From the NCBI RefSeq assembly GCF_013155375.1, contig NZ_JABJQY010000004.1, positions 124,001 through 188,000 of the forward strand: DNA of 64,000 bases, given 5' to 3'. This DNA comes from Nocardioides sp. zg-1308 (GTDB lineage: Bacteria; Actinomycetota; Actinomycetes; Propionibacteriales; Nocardioidaceae). Shown here piece by piece: positions 50,848 through 62,000 of the stretch (its first letter is position 1; every line of letters starts with the position of its first letter). The notes under the pieces were generated by a model. That model saw only the letters and a list, made by a program, of their open reading frames with translations, was not told the DNA's origin and ran no database searches. The position numbers and the translations under genes were made by a program.

Positions 50848-52122
50848 ATGTCCCGGCGGGTACCCCCGGGTGTGAAGCCCTCCCATGACGCCGATGCGCC
50901 CGCCACCGACCCCGAGGACCCGACGCCACGGCCGGTGAGCCGGAGCGGCGCTTCCGCCGCGGCACCGTCGGCGCCGGCGGCACCTGCGGCATCCTCGGCA
51001 CCGGTCGCGCACGTGGTCGCCGGGCCCTCCCGGGAGTCCCTGATCGGGGACGGGGTGTCGTGGACCGCGCGGTGGAGCTGGCGGCTGACGCTCATCGTGG
51101 TCGGCCTGGTGATCCTGGGCTACGTCGTCAAGTACGCCTGGGTGGTGATCTTCCCGGTGCTGATGGCGTTGATCCTGTGCACCGTGCTGTCGCCCGTGAC
51201 GGGCCTGCTGCGCCGCCGGGCGCACCTGCCGAACGGGCTCGCCGCCGCGGCGACGATGCTGGGCGCGATCCTCGTGGTCGTCGCCGTGGGCTTCACCATC
51301 GCGCCCTCCGTCGCCTCGCAGGGCGGCGACATCGTCGATCGGGCCAGCGACGGCCTGCAGCGGGTGCAGGACTGGGTGCAGGAGTCCAACTTCGTGTCCG
51401 CGCAGCAGATCGACGCCGGGCTGCAGGGCCTGCAGGAGCGCCTCTCCGGGTCCGCCGGGAGCATCGCCTCCGGCGTGCTGACCGGGGTCTCGGCCATCAC
51501 CAACGGCGTGGTCAACCTGGTGCTCGTGCTCATCCTCAGCTTCCTGTTCCTCAAGGACGGGCACCGGTTCCTGCCGTGGCTGAGCCGCCTCACCGGTCCC
51601 ACCTCCGGTCCCCACCTCCACGCCGTGGGGCGGCGGTCCTGGGACACGCTCGGCGGGTTCATCCGGACCCAGGCGCTGGTCTCGCTGATCGACGCCGTGC
51701 TGATCGGTGCCGGGCTGCTCGTCATCGGGGTCCCGCTGGCCGTCCCGCTCGCCGTGATCACGTTCTTCGCCGGCTTCGTGCCCATCGTCGGCGCCTTCGT
51801 CGCCGGCATCATCGCGGTCCTCATCGCCCTGGTCTCCAACGGAGTGACAGGGGCGCTGCTCGTCCTGCTGCTGATCCTCGTGGTGCAGCAGCTCGAGGGG
51901 AACGTGCTCTCGCCCTATCTGCAGTCGAGGTCGATGGACCTGCACGCGGCCGTCGTGCTGCTCGCGGTGACCCTCGGCGGCACGCTCTTCGGCATCACCG
52001 GCGCGTTCCTCGCGGTCCCGGTGGCAGCCGTGCTGGCCGTCGTGGTGCGCTACCTCGACGAGGTCGTCGACCAGCGCTCGGGCGGGCACGCCGAGCCCGC
52101 CGTCACCCCACCGGCCGGCTGA
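50848..52122 (+). CDS. AI-2E family transporter-type membrane protein
   Basis: A 424-residue protein with a ~75-residue Ala/Pro-rich N-terminal extension, then the AI-2E exporter layout: WVVIFPVLMALILCTVLSPV, a periplasmic or soluble helical segment with DRASDGLQRVQDWVQESN, and a C-terminal helix cluster with FFAGFVPIVGAFVAGIIAVL. Distant from the second family member at 21412-22470. ATG at 50848 has no clear ribosome-binding site; GTG at 50872 is an alternative. Confidence 0.85.
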   Translation: MSRRVPPGVKPSHDADAPATDPEDPTPRPVSRSGASAAAPSAPAAPAASSAPVAHVVAGPSRESLIGDGVSWTARWSWRLTLIVVGLVILGYVVKYAWVVIFPVLMALILCTVLSPVTGLLRRRAHLPNGLAAAATMLGAILVVVAVGFTIAPSVASQGGDIVDRASDGLQRVQDWVQESNFVSAQQIDAGLQGLQERLSGSAGSIASGVLTGVSAITNGVVNLVLVLILSFLFLKDGHRFLPWLSRLTGPTSGPHLHAVGRRSWDTLGGFIRTQALVSLIDAVLIGAGLLVIGVPLAVPLAVITFFAGFVPIVGAFVAGIIAVLIALVSNGVTGALLVLLLILVVQQLEGNVLSPYLQSRSMDLHAAVVLLAVTLGGTLFGITGAFLAVPVAAVLAVVVRYLDEVVDQRSGGHAEPAVTPPAG

Positions 52123-52152
52123 CCTCCGGCATCGCCGGGCAGCGCGACGCGG

Positions 52153-53910
52153 TCACAGCACCGACGGGTCGAGGTCGACGAGCAGGCGGTCCATCCCCGC
52201 GAGCAGGTCGAGCTGCGGCCCGAGCCGGGGCAGCTCACGGGTGAAGAAGTACTGCGCCGCGGCGCGCTTGCCGGCGTGGAAGGGGTCCGTCGCGGTCTCC
52301 GCCCGCGTGGCGACGAGCTCCACGTCGAGCCACAACCAGGCGACGACGAGGTGCCCGAGGACCTCCAGGTACGTCGTCGCGTCCGCGAGGGCGAGCGCCG
52401 GGTCGCCGGTGGCCCACAGCGCCGCGGTGACCTCGAGCGTGCGGTCCAGGTGGGCCGCGAGCTCCGCCGCGTGGGTGGCCGGGGCGCCGGGTGTCGCCGC
52501 GGCCCGCTCGATGGTGTCGCGCATGCGGGCGGCGAGCAGGTGCACGGCGGCGCCGTCGGCCATGGTGACCTTGCGGCCGAGCAGGTCGAGGGCCTGGATG
52601 CCGTGGGTCCCCTCGTGGATGGGGTTGAGCCGGTTGTCGCGCCAGAGCTGCTCGACCGGGTACTCGCGGGTGTAGCCGTAGCCGCCGTGCACCTGGATCG
52701 CGAGGTCGTTGGCGGCCAGGCACCACTGCGAGGGCCAGCTCTTGGCGATCGGGGTGAGGATCTCGAGCAGCAGCCGGGCCTCACGGGTGCGGGCGGGGTC
52801 GGTGGCGGTGCGTTCCTCGTCGAGCAGCCGGCCGCAGTAGAGCTCGAGGGCCAGGCCGCCCTCGACGTACGACTTCATCGCGAGCAGCATCCGGCGCACG
52901 TCGGCGTGGTCGACGATCGGCACCATCGGGCTGGCCGGGTCCTTGGCCCCGATCGGGCGCCCCTGCGGACGCGTGCGGGCGTACTCCAGGGCGTGCAGGT
53001 AGCCGGAGTAGCCCAGGGCCACCGCGCTCGTCCCGACGCCGACGCGGGCCTCGTTCATCATGTGGAACATGTAGGCCAGCCCGCGGTTCTCGTCGCCCAC
53101 CAGGTAGCCGACGGCACCGTCGGCCTCGCCGAAGTTGAGCAGCGTGTTGGTGATGCCGCGCATCCCCATCTTGTGGTTGAGCCCGGCGAGCTGGACGTCG
53201 TTGCGGGACCCGTCCGGCAGCACCTTGGGCACGATGAAGAGCGACAGTCCCTTGACGCCGGCGGGCGCCCCGGCGGCCCGGGCCAGGACGAGGTGGACGA
53301 TGTTGTCGCTCAGCTCGTGGTCGCCGCCGCTGATCCACATCTTGTTGCCGCGCACCCGCCAGGTGCCGTCGTCGTGCGGCACGGCTCGTGTCGTCACGTC
53401 GGCCAGCGACGAGCCGGCCTGCGGCTCGCTCAGGCACATGGTGCCGAAGAAGCGGCCCTCGACCATCGGCTGCACCCAGGTCGCGACCTGCTCGGGGGTG
53501 GCGTGGGCGCGGAGCAGGTTGGCGTTGGCCTTGGTGAGGAACGGGTAGCCGGCCGTGCCCACGTTGGCCGCGCTGAACCAGAGGTCCGCAGCCTGGGCGA
53601 CCACCACCGGGAGGTCCGACCCGCCGAGCTCCTCGGGCATCGTCATCCCGCCGAACCCCGCCTCGAAGTACGCCGCCAGGGCCGGCGCGACCTCGTCGTG
53701 GACGTGCACCCGCGTCCCGTCGAACCGCGGCTCCTCGCTGTCGTTGCGGCGGTTGTGCGGTGCGAACCAGCGGGTGGCGACCTGCTCCGCGAGGTCGAGC
53801 ACGGCGTCGACGGTCTCCCGGTCGACGGTCCCCTCAGGCGACTCCGACACCCGCAGCCACTCGTGGAGCAGGAAGTCGAGGTCTCGGCGGGACATCAGGT
53901 GCGACGGCAT
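52153..53910 (-). CDS. acyl-CoA dehydrogenase
   Basis: A 585-residue flavoenzyme with the ACAD N-terminal helical domain, the FAD/substrate motif [36 protein letters not shown], and a C-terminal domain with [20 protein letters not shown] and [20 protein letters not shown]. The extra C-terminal helices match the longer FadE-type subfamily. It catalyses alpha,beta-dehydrogenation of acyl-CoA. ATG at 53910 follows GGAGA and overlaps the end of the LysR gene by 16 bp, so the two are probably co-transcribed. Confidence 0.92.
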   Translation of the reverse strand: MPSHLMSRRDLDFLLHEWLRVSESPEGTVDRETVDAVLDLAEQVATRWFAPHNRRNDSEEPRFDGTRVHVHDEVAPALAAYFEAGFGGMTMPEELGGSDLPVVVAQAADLWFSAANVGTAGYPFLTKANANLLRAHATPEQVATWVQPMVEGRFFGTMCLSEPQAGSSLADVTTRAVPHDDGTWRVRGNKMWISGGDHELSDNIVHLVLARAAGAPAGVKGLSLFIVPKVLPDGSRNDVQLAGLNHKMGMRGITNTLLNFGEADGAVGYLVGDENRGLAYMFHMMNEARVGVGTSAVALGYSGYLHALEYARTRPQGRPIGAKDPASPMVPIVDHADVRRMLLAMKSYVEGGLALELYCGRLLDEERTATDPARTREARLLLEILTPIAKSWPSQWCLAANDLAIQVHGGYGYTREYPVEQLWRDNRLNPIHEGTHGIQALDLLGRKVTMADGAAVHLLAARMRDTIERAAATPGAPATHAAELAAHLDRTLEVTAALWATGDPALALADATTYLEVLGHLVVAWLWLDVELVATRAETATDPFHAGKRAAAQYFFTRELPRLGPQLDLLAGMDRLLVDLDPSVL

Positions 53911-54824
53911 GGGTCTCCTCGGTGCGGGTCGGTGGACGGTCGGCGGAGGGCCTCGACGACGGCGCGCACGGCGGGCGACTCGACCATCGACGCCCGGTGC
54001 AGCACGGTGATCTCCCGCGTCGGTGTGGGTCGGTGGGCCGCCACGGCGACGACGTCGTCGGAGAGCGGTCGGCGACCGAGCCGGGGAACGAGCGCGATGC
54101 CGAGGCCCGCGCCGACGAGCGCGAGGTGGGAGTCGAACTCCATCGCGACGTGGGCGATGCGCGGGGTGCGGTCGGTGCCGTCGTACATCCGGCTCAGCCA
54201 CTGGCGGCAGATCGTGCCCTCGGGCGTGGCGACCCACGCCTCGTCCACCAGGTCGCGCGGCGAGACCTGGGTGTGTCGGGCCAGGCGGTGGTCGCGCGGG
54301 ACGATGACGTCGGCGACGTCGTGGGCGATGGTGACCCCGACGAGGTGGCCCGGGACGTGGAGCGGCACGTCGCCCCAGCTGTGCACGATGCCGAGGTCCT
54401 GCTGCCCGGACGCCACCAGGTCGACCGTGTCCCAGGGCTCGCGCTCGGTCAGGGCGAGGGTGAGGTCGGGGTGGCCGAGCAGGAGGTCGCGGACGACGGG
54501 GGCGAGCAGCCCACGCATCGCCGTGGAGAACGCAGCGACCCGCAGGCGCCCGGCCACCCGCCCGGAGTCGCGGTGCAGCCCCGACTCGAGCTGCTCGAGG
54601 TCGGTGAGGAGCCGGGACCCGTCGGTGACGAGCAACCGGCCGTGCGCGGTCAGCATGACGCCACGCCCGACCCGCTCGAGCAGGGCGACGCCGGTCTGCT
54701 TCTCCAGGCGCTTGACCTGCTGCGACACCGCGCTGGGTGTGAACCCGAGCGCCTCGGCCGCGGCCACGACGCTCCCGTGCGTGTCGACGGCGCGGAGGCT
54801 GGCGAGCGCGCCGAGGTCGATCAT
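53895..54824 (-). CDS. LysR-family transcriptional regulator
   Basis: A 309-residue regulator with an N-terminal winged HTH (ALASLRAVDTHGSVVAAAEA, FTPSAVSQQVKRLEKQTGVA) and a substrate-binding domain (RLRVAAFSTAMRGLLAPVVR onward). Divergent from the EamA exporter gene with 73 bp between starts, the classic arrangement in which a LysR protein controls the divergent transporter. The acyl-CoA dehydrogenase gene follows in the same direction. Confidence 0.92.
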   Translation of the reverse strand: MIDLGALASLRAVDTHGSVVAAAEALGFTPSAVSQQVKRLEKQTGVALLERVGRGVMLTAHGRLLVTDGSRLLTDLEQLESGLHRDSGRVAGRLRVAAFSTAMRGLLAPVVRDLLLGHPDLTLALTEREPWDTVDLVASGQQDLGIVHSWGDVPLHVPGHLVGVTIAHDVADVIVPRDHRLARHTQVSPRDLVDEAWVATPEGTICRQWLSRMYDGTDRTPRIAHVAMEFDSHLALVGAGLGIALVPRLGRRPLSDDVVAVAAHRPTPTREITVLHRASMVESPAVRAVVEALRRPSTDPHRGDPCRRT

Positions 54825-54827
54825 GAA

Positions 54828-54867
54828 GCGATGCTACACAGTGACGTGCACCAGGCATCGCTGGTGC
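54828..54867. promoter_or_regulatory. inverted repeats in the LysR/EamA intergenic region
   Basis: GCACCAG (54848-54854) and CTGGTGC (54861-54867) form a 7-bp inverted repeat around 6 bp. GCGATGC (54828-54834) is complementary to GCATCGC (54855-54861). These are candidate LysR binding sites. Confidence 0.5.
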
Positions 54868-54897
54868 TTCATCGACGTCGGGACCGAGACTGGTCCG

Positions 54898-55812
54898 GTG
54901 ACCACCCGTGACTCCCTGCTCGCCGCGCTCGTCGCGTCCATCTGGGGCTTCAACTTCGTCGTCATCGACTGGGGCATGGCGGACGTGCCGCCGCTGCTCT
55001 TCGTGGCCCTGCGCTTCACCGCCGTCGTGGTCCCGGCGATCTTCTTCGTCGCGCGCCCCGACGCGCCCTGGCGCACCATCGTCGCGGTCGGGCTGTTCAT
55101 GTCGCTCGGCCAGTTCGGCTTCCTCTACGTCGCCATCGCGGCCGGCATGCCACCCGGCCTGGCGGCGCTGGTGCTGCAGGCCCAGGTCGTCTTCACCGTG
55201 GCGATCGCGGCGGGCGTGCTGCGGGAGGCCCCCACGCCCGCACAGGCGGCGGGCGTCGCGCTCGGGGTCGTCGGTCTGGTCGTGGTGAGCCTCGGGCGGA
55301 GCAGTCACGTCCCCCTCCTCGCCCTGCTCCTGTGCCTCATGGCAGCGCTGTCGTGGGGCGTCGGCAACGTCGTGGCCCGCGCCGCCCGGGTCTCCGGCGG
55401 GCTGTCGCTGACGGTCTGGTCGGCGCTCGTGGTGCCGGTGCCGCTGCTCGGCCTCTCGCTGCTGGTGGACGGTCCGGCCGCGGTCGGATCGGCGCTGACG
55501 GGCCTGTCGTGGACCGCGGTCCTGTCCACGCTCTACACCGCCGGCCTGGCCTCGCTGGTGGGCTACGGCATCTTCAACAGCCTGCTCGCCCGGTGGCCCT
55601 CCAGCGCCGTCGTGCCCTGGGTGCTCCTCGCCCCGGTCGTGGCCATGGCGTCGGCGTGGGCGCTGCTCGACGAGCAGCCCAACGCGGCGGAGCTGGCCGG
55701 GGGAGTGATCCTGCTGGTCGGCGTGCTGGTCGCGCTGCGCCCACCGCGGGCCACCGCGGTCGTACGTCCAGCCCGCGAGGCGCCAGCGGACGACGTTGTC
55801 GCGACGCCGTGA
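54898..55812 (+). CDS. EamA/DMT-family transporter
   Basis: A 304-residue, ten-helix protein with two EamA repeats (LAALVASIWGFNFVVIDWGM in the first; LLCLMAALSWGVGNVVARAA in the second). Such proteins export amino acids or metabolites, RhtA/YedA-like. GTG at 54898 is chosen because it precedes the first helix directly; upstream codons run into the LysR regulatory region. Confidence 0.88.
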   Translation: MTTRDSLLAALVASIWGFNFVVIDWGMADVPPLLFVALRFTAVVVPAIFFVARPDAPWRTIVAVGLFMSLGQFGFLYVAIAAGMPPGLAALVLQAQVVFTVAIAAGVLREAPTPAQAAGVALGVVGLVVVSLGRSSHVPLLALLLCLMAALSWGVGNVVARAARVSGGLSLTVWSALVVPVPLLGLSLLVDGPAAVGSALTGLSWTAVLSTLYTAGLASLVGYGIFNSLLARWPSSAVVPWVLLAPVVAMASAWALLDEQPNAAELAGGVILLVGVLVALRPPRATAVVRPAREAPADDVVATP

Positions 55813-55876
55813 TCCGCGGCTGCCAGGTCCCGGTGCTGCCGGACGCGAGTCCGTCTCGGCCTGCCACACTGCACGG

Positions 55877-56341
55877 ATGAGCCACACTGACGAGGCACAG
55901 GCAGTGGTGACGGCGCCACGCGACGACGTCTTCGCTGCGCTCGTCGATGAGGACGCGAGGACCGTGTGGCTGCCCCCTGCCGGCATGTCCGGCCGGTTCA
56001 CCCACTTCGATGCCAGGGCCGGTGGCGGCTACTGCCTGGTCCTGACGTACGACGACGAGGCGACTCTTGGCAAGTCGGGCGGAAACACCGACGTGGTCGA
56101 GGTGCGGTTCGTCAGCGTCGACGCGCCGCGTCGGCTGGTCGAGGAGGCGGACTTCGTCTCCGACGACCCTCGCTTCGCCGGGACCATGACGCTCACGTGG
56201 GCGCTCGAGCCGGTGGACGGCGGCACGCGCGTCGCGATCACGGCGACGGGGGTCCCCGACGGCATCTCCAGCGCAGACCACGCAGCTGCCCTCGCCTCCA
56301 CGCTGGGCAACCTGGACGGGTACGTCTCTCGTCGCACCTGA
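55877..56341 (+). CDS. SRPBCC/AHSA1-like domain protein
   Basis: A 154-residue protein with the START-like fold pattern of AHSA1 proteins: AVVTAPRDDVFAALVDEDAR, then GGYCLVLTYDDE and TMTLTWALEPVDGGTRVAIT, ending in the long helix AAALASTLGNLDGYVSRR. It should bind a small hydrophobic ligand. ATG at 55877. No operon partner is evident. Confidence 0.85.
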   Translation: MSHTDEAQAVVTAPRDDVFAALVDEDARTVWLPPAGMSGRFTHFDARAGGGYCLVLTYDDEATLGKSGGNTDVVEVRFVSVDAPRRLVEEADFVSDDPRFAGTMTLTWALEPVDGGTRVAITATGVPDGISSADHAAALASTLGNLDGYVSRRT

Positions 56342-56376
56342 GCGACAGCGGGCAGGCGACGCGGGGGCCCGGCGCG

Positions 56377-59076
56377 TCAGTTCCGCAGAAGCTCTGCCAG
56401 CGGCCGTCCTCGGAGTCGGCGCCACTCGAGCGAGGCCACCACCACGACGGTGGCGACCAGCACGGCCACGGCGACGACCGTCCACCACGGCACGACGACC
56501 GCGGGTGGCCCGGACTGGCCGGTGAGCCGCTCGAGCGACAGCGAGGCGAGGACGGCGTACGCACACGCGATCCCCGACGCGACGCCGACCAGGCCGGCGA
56601 CGACGACCGGGACCGCGAGCTCGGCGGCCACGATCCTGCTCAGGTCACGGTCGGGGATGCCCAGGGCGCGGAGCCGTCCGAGGGACTCCGCGCGGGCCGG
56701 CGCCTCGGCGGCCGCGGCGAGCACGGCTCCCAGCGCCGCCAGGGCCAGCACCAGGAGCGACGCCACCACCGCCAGCCGGAGCAGGGCGGAGGGGAGCGGC
56801 GCGTCCCGACGACGGTCCAGCTCGTCGTCCAGGCCCACCACGGTGTCGACCGGGATGCTCCCGGTGTCGACGGCACGAAGTGCTCCCTCTGCGCCGGGGC
56901 CCACCGCCCAGACCGTGCCGGGTGCTGCTCCGACGCCGGCGTCGGCGAGGTCGTCGCGGTCGACCACTAGGACGGGATCGACGGAGGCACCCACGTCCGG
57001 GGCCGTGCCCACGACATCGAACGGGACGCTGGCGCCCTCCCAGCGCAGCACCGGGTCGTCGCGCAGGGCGTCGTCGCCGAGGAGCAGCGCCGGCAGCGTG
57101 CCGTCCGGTGCCGTCCCCAGCCGCGCCAGGTCGGGGGCGTCGGGGAGGTCGCTGCGCTCCAGGAGCCGCTGGTAGGCCGCGGCGTCGACGACGACGACCC
57201 GCACGGTCTCGGTCAGGCCGCGGGACGAGACCTGCACCCCGTCCTCCACCCGCGCGGCGACCGCGGCCCGGACCCCCGGGGCGTCCGACAGCCGGCGGGC
57301 GACCTCGTCCAGCGCAGCGGTGGGGGTGGCGTCGAGGCGGGCGTCGCCCCCGACCGCCGCCAGGGCTGCCTCCGCCTGCCCCTCGCGCTCGGTCGCGGCC
57401 AGCGCGGCGCCCAGCGTGGTGAGGGTGACCGCGACTGTGGTCACCAGCACCGGCAGGGCACGGCTGCCGGTCTCCGTCAGGCGCGCGGCGACGACGAACA
57501 GCGAGCCCCCCGAGGAGCGGCGCGCGGCGTGCACCGCCCGCCGGAGCACCGGCGGCAGCAGGCGGAGGAGGACCACCGCGACCGCGAGCGCCCACCAGGT
57601 CGGCGCGCCGGCCGCGGTGAGGTCGCCGTCGGTGCCGTCGACGCCCACCACACCGCGCTGACGGAGGGCGACGTAGGACGTCGCGGCCACCACCAGCACG
57701 GCTGCCTCGACGGCGAGCCGCCGCAGTCGCACCGCCCGGGCGGCCGTACGACGCGCGGCGCGGTTGGCCGGCGCCCGCCGGCCTCCGGCGGCCCGGACGG
57801 CGGCGAAGGCACCGAGGACGGGCGCCGCCGACGCGGCCGCGAGGACCACCGCCACGGCCCAGCCCCATCCGGCGGACCCGGTGAGCAGCACGACGACGCC
57901 CAGCCCCGCGGCCGCCGCGAGCACCGCCACGACCACCGCCTCCACCAGCAGCTCGCCCGCGACGTCGACCACCGCGGCGCCGCGCTGCCGAGCCATGGCG
58001 ATCGGGCCCGCGCGCCGGCGCACCAGCAGCTGCGCCGCCAGGACGAGCACCAGCAGCGCGCAGGTCACCAGCCCGACCAGGAGCACCTGGGCCTGGCCGC
58101 GGGCGGACGCGACCTGCGCCCGGCCGTCGTCGAGGACCCCGCCGAGCAGGCTGTCCCAGGAGATGTCGCCCCGGGCGAGCCCGGCGGACGACTGCAGGCC
58201 CACCACCGACCGCCCCAGCGCCGCGGACCGGTCCCATCGCACCCGCTCGGGCTCGGGGCCGAAGACCACCCGGTGGGTGAGGTCGTCGGCCGGGAGGCCG
58301 AGGCGGAGGTCCGGGAGCGACGCGGTGGAGACCAGGGCGGACGCCGAGGTGAACGGCACGCCGTCGGACCTCCCCTGGGCGGGTTGCAGGAGGCGGGGCG
58401 CGAGCCCCCACACCCCGTCGTCCTCGTCGGCCGGCGCGAACGTGCCGCTGACGCGGATCCGGACCTCCCGGCCCTGCTCGTCCCGGGCCGGCAGGCGGTC
58501 CCCGGCCTGCAGCCCGAGCGCGTCGGCCACGGTCTCCGACACGGCGACCTGCACCGTCCACGGGCCGGCGCCGGCATCCACTGCGGCGTCGGCCCGGCGG
58601 GGTCCGACGCTCGCCCGCGGCGGACCTCCCCGGGTCCAGCTGACGGCGGGCGGGCCGGCGGGGGTGTCGAGGTGGACGAGCTCCAGGAAGCGTCCCGGGC
58701 CGGCGTCGAGCAGCTGCAGGTCGGGCGTGATGATGGTCGTGACGCCGGGGCGCAGCACCGACGCCATCTCCGGTGGCAGGGCCTGGTCGGCGTAGTCGGC
58801 GTCCTGGCGCACCTGCACGGCCGTGGTCGGGTCGCGCGTCTTGCCGCGGGGGTCGTCGTACCACTCCGGCATCGTCGCGACCACGGCGCTGCGCGACCCG
58901 GCGTCACCCACGGTCGCGGCCATGGCGCGGTCGGCCGTGCGCTCGGCGAGCGGCGCGACGGCCGCGGTCAGGGCAGTGGTCAGGGCCACGACGAGGCCGG
59001 CGAGGAGGAGCAGGCCGCGGTCCGCGCGCCAGCGACCCCGCAGGGTGGCGACGTGCAGGCGGGGTGTACGCATCAC
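56377..59076 (-). CDS. FtsX-like ABC permease
   Basis: An 899-residue membrane protein with an N-terminal helix, a large extracytoplasmic domain (about 45-290), a multi-helix block, a second extracytoplasmic domain (about 560-750), and C-terminal FtsX helices (LRLAVVASLLVLALAALGAV, then RLRALGIPDRDLSRIVAAEL). GTG at 59076 overlaps the stop of the larger permease gene (GTGA). Forms a complex with the partner permease and the two ATPases. Confidence 0.87.
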   Translation of the reverse strand: MMRTPRLHVATLRGRWRADRGLLLLAGLVVALTTALTAAVAPLAERTADRAMAATVGDAGSRSAVVATMPEWYDDPRGKTRDPTTAVQVRQDADYADQALPPEMASVLRPGVTTIITPDLQLLDAGPGRFLELVHLDTPAGPPAVSWTRGGPPRASVGPRRADAAVDAGAGPWTVQVAVSETVADALGLQAGDRLPARDEQGREVRIRVSGTFAPADEDDGVWGLAPRLLQPAQGRSDGVPFTSASALVSTASLPDLRLGLPADDLTHRVVFGPEPERVRWDRSAALGRSVVGLQSSAGLARGDISWDSLLGGVLDDGRAQVASARGQAQVLLVGLVTCALLVLVLAAQLLVRRRAGPIAMARQRGAAVVDVAGELLVEAVVVAVLAAAAGLGVVVLLTGSAGWGWAVAVVLAAASAAPVLGAFAAVRAAGGRRAPANRAARRTAARAVRLRRLAVEAAVLVVAATSYVALRQRGVVGVDGTDGDLTAAGAPTWWALAVAVVLLRLLPPVLRRAVHAARRSSGGSLFVVAARLTETGSRALPVLVTTVAVTLTTLGAALAATEREGQAEAALAAVGGDARLDATPTAALDEVARRLSDAPGVRAAVAARVEDGVQVSSRGLTETVRVVVVDAAAYQRLLERSDLPDAPDLARLGTAPDGTLPALLLGDDALRDDPVLRWEGASVPFDVVGTAPDVGASVDPVLVVDRDDLADAGVGAAPGTVWAVGPGAEGALRAVDTGSIPVDTVVGLDDELDRRRDAPLPSALLRLAVVASLLVLALAALGAVLAAAAEAPARAESLGRLRALGIPDRDLSRIVAAELAVPVVVAGLVGVASGIACAYAVLASLSLERLTGQSGPPAVVVPWWTVVAVAVLVATVVVVASLEWRRLRGRPLAELLRN

Positions 59077-62000
59077 AGGTCACCGGCTCGCAGCTGGGCG
59101 GGGTCCGACCTGCGGACGTGGGCCGCCGCGAGGCCGGCGGTCAGCACGAGGGTGACCAGCACCAGCCCGCCCACGAGGAGCAGCTCGGTCGCCCACGACC
59201 AGGTCGCGACGGCAGCCGGGACGGGAGCGGCGCCGAGGTCGGAGCGGACGAGGTGCGGCCCCAGCGACACGGCCGCCAGGAGGCCGACGAGCGTCCCGAC
59301 GAGGACGAGGGGGACGAAGAACGCCAGGTGCTCGGCCACCAGGAGCCGTCGCGCGTCCCGGCGCGACAGTCCCAGCGCCCGGAGGCGCACCACCTCGGAG
59401 GAGCGGCGCTGCCGCTCGGCGCTGCGCACCAGCCCCACGGCGGCGGCCAGCATCACCACGGCGACCGCCACCAGCGCCAGCAGCGTCGTCGGGACGGTGA
59501 CCCGGAGCGGGCCCTGGGCGAGCTGGTCGGCGACGTCCTGCCGGACGGTGACCTCCCCGAGGCCGAGCGAGCGCAGGGCCGGTGCCGTCGCCGCGGGCGG
59601 ACGTCCCACCCACCAGCCGTCCACGACCGGGTCGAGCCTGCCGACGTCGATCAACGCGCGCGACAGCATGTCGGCATCGGCCAGGACGGCGACCTGGCCG
59701 GGCGCGGACGGGACGGTGGGCACGACCGCCGTCACCCGCAGCAGCAGGACCGCATCGCCGACGAGGGCGGACAGCTCGTCCCCGACCCGCGCACCGACCG
59801 CGTCGACCAGGTCCTGGGAGACGACGACGGGGACGTGCGGGGGAGTGGGGAAGGCACTGGCCAGGACGTCGGCACCCGTGTAGGCGTAGTAGGCGAGGTT
59901 GATCCCCAGGCTCGCCCGCAGCTCGGTGCCGGCCCCGGTCGGCTCGACGGAGACGGCGGCACCGGCGACCGGGCTGTCCTGCTGCAGCGGCAGCAGCTGC
60001 CAGGCCGGACCGTCGTCGAGCCCGTCGCCGGCGGCCGGGACCGTCACGACGACCTCGACGTCCGCGTCGGTGCTCGGGGCGGCGCCGGGGTCGCCGTCGA
60101 GCTCGAGCCGGAGCCCGACCAGCCGCAGCCCGGAGCCCAGGGGGCTGGTCCACTCCAGGGGGTGCGGGCGTCCGTCCAGCGCGAGCGGTCGCGCACCGAC
60201 CGACGCGCGGAACCCGGACGGGTCCTCGACCACCGCGGTGGGCGCGACCGTCAGTGCGGCGCCTCGCGGGCTCCGTCCCCGGAGCCGGACGCCCTCCCCG
60301 TCCTCGGGCAGGGACACCCCCGCCACGGACCCCTCGGGCGCCAGTGCCTCGCCGACACCGGCCCAGTCCCACCCGGGCTCCGTGCGCCCCCGCAGCAGCG
60401 CCCCCGCGTGCCGGGTGTCGACCGCCACGAGCACCGGACGCCGACCCTCCTGCCCGACGTAGCGACCGAGCGCCAGCGGACGGTGGATGACCGGTGAGAC
60501 GACCGGGTCGGGGGACCCGTCCGGGACGGCGGCGGCTACCTCGCGGGCCTCCTGCAGCCCCGCCGGGGCCGGCAGGGCGAGGGCGACGTCCGTGCCGACG
60601 CGCAGTGCCGCCTGGTCCTCCTGGGACTGCTGCCACGTCGTGCGCAGCGCGACCCCGAAGACCGCGCACGCCGCCGCAGCGGCGACCAGCACCATCGCCG
60701 TGCCGGTGTGGCGCCGCCGGGCGGCCTGCTGGGCGGCCAGCGGCAGGACGAAGGAGCGCGAGCGGATCCCGACTCGCGCCGCCCACCCCAGCAGCACCGG
60801 CACGACGCGTACGGCGAGCGCGGTCGATGCGGCGACGAACACGACGGGCGCCAGGGCCAGCGTGACGTCGCCGGGACGGGCGGCGGTCGCCGGCTGGGAG
60901 CGCAGCTGCCACCAGGCGGCCACCGCGACGAGCAGCAGCAGGGGGGCGAGTCCGAGCCGGACCAGCACGCCGGGACGCGACACGGGGTCGGGACCGCGGG
61001 CGGTGCCGGCGCTCGTCGCGACGAGGGCCATCGTCAGGGCCACGGCCGCTCCGAGCACCGAGAGCAGCAGCAGCGCCGAGACGGTGGGCGGCTGCTCCAA
61101 CCCCGCTGCCCGCAGGTCGGGCAGGTGCGTCAGCCGGGAGTGCACCACGGCCGCCACCGGCACCGCGACTGCCGCCGCCAGGCACGCCAGCAGCAGCGCC
61201 TCGAGCGTCGCGGCGCCCACCTGCTGGCGCCGGTCGAGCCCCATCGCCCGCAGGAGGTCCTGCTCGTCCTCGCGGACCGCGGCCACCAGCCACCCGGCCA
61301 GCAGCGCCGCGGCGAGCGAGAGGGCGGTCCCGAGGAGCAGCACCACCACGACGGTCGCCCGGGTGCTCGCCTGCTGGGCGTGCACGCGCTCGAGCGTGGT
61401 GGGCAGGTCGGAGGCGAGCCGGGTGATGCGGGCGCGGTCGCCGACCCCGGAGGCCAGCCGGCGGGACGCGTCGCCGAGCGACCCCGCGGCCGCCCGCAGC
61501 GGCTCGTCGCCGGCCAGCGCGCGCCGGGGGTGGCCGGTCACCCGCAGCCCCTTGGCGAACGAGCCGGACGCCGCGAACGCCGCCTCCCGCAGCACGAAGG
61601 GGCCGTAGGTGGGGGCCGCCTCCAGCCCGTCGCTGTACGCCGCCGCGAACCCGGCCCCGGCCAGCGGGTCCCGCTCCCACTCCACATCCGCACGCGGCCG
61701 GAACGTGCCGACCACCGCGACCGTGACCGGCACGTCGCTGCCGTCGAGCCCGACCTCGCGGCCCAGCACCACCTCGTCACCCGGGGCGAGCCCCAGCAGG
61801 CGCGCCGTCGTGGCGGGGACGGCGGCCTCGAGCACCGCGTCGGGGCCCGCGCCGTTCCCACCACCGGCCCCGATCGTGGCTGCCGTCGGCCAGCGGCCGG
61901 CCACCAGGTCGGCCCGGGCGGGCAGCGCGTCGGTGCCCGTGAGGTAGGCCAGGCGGCCGTCGTCCCCGTCGAGCCGGCGCAGCCGGGACGTGGCCGTGAC

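Noticed and set aside
52276..54890. Very long rightward open frame (over 800 codons) antisense to the acyl-CoA dehydrogenase and LysR genes
   Set aside because: It is the complement of two clear protein families and is a by-product of high GC; only its last part, from 54898, is a real gene (EamA).
53911..56001. N-terminal extension of the acyl-CoA dehydrogenase frame
   Set aside because: It overlaps the LysR and EamA genes out of frame; ATG at 53910 has a ribosome-binding site.
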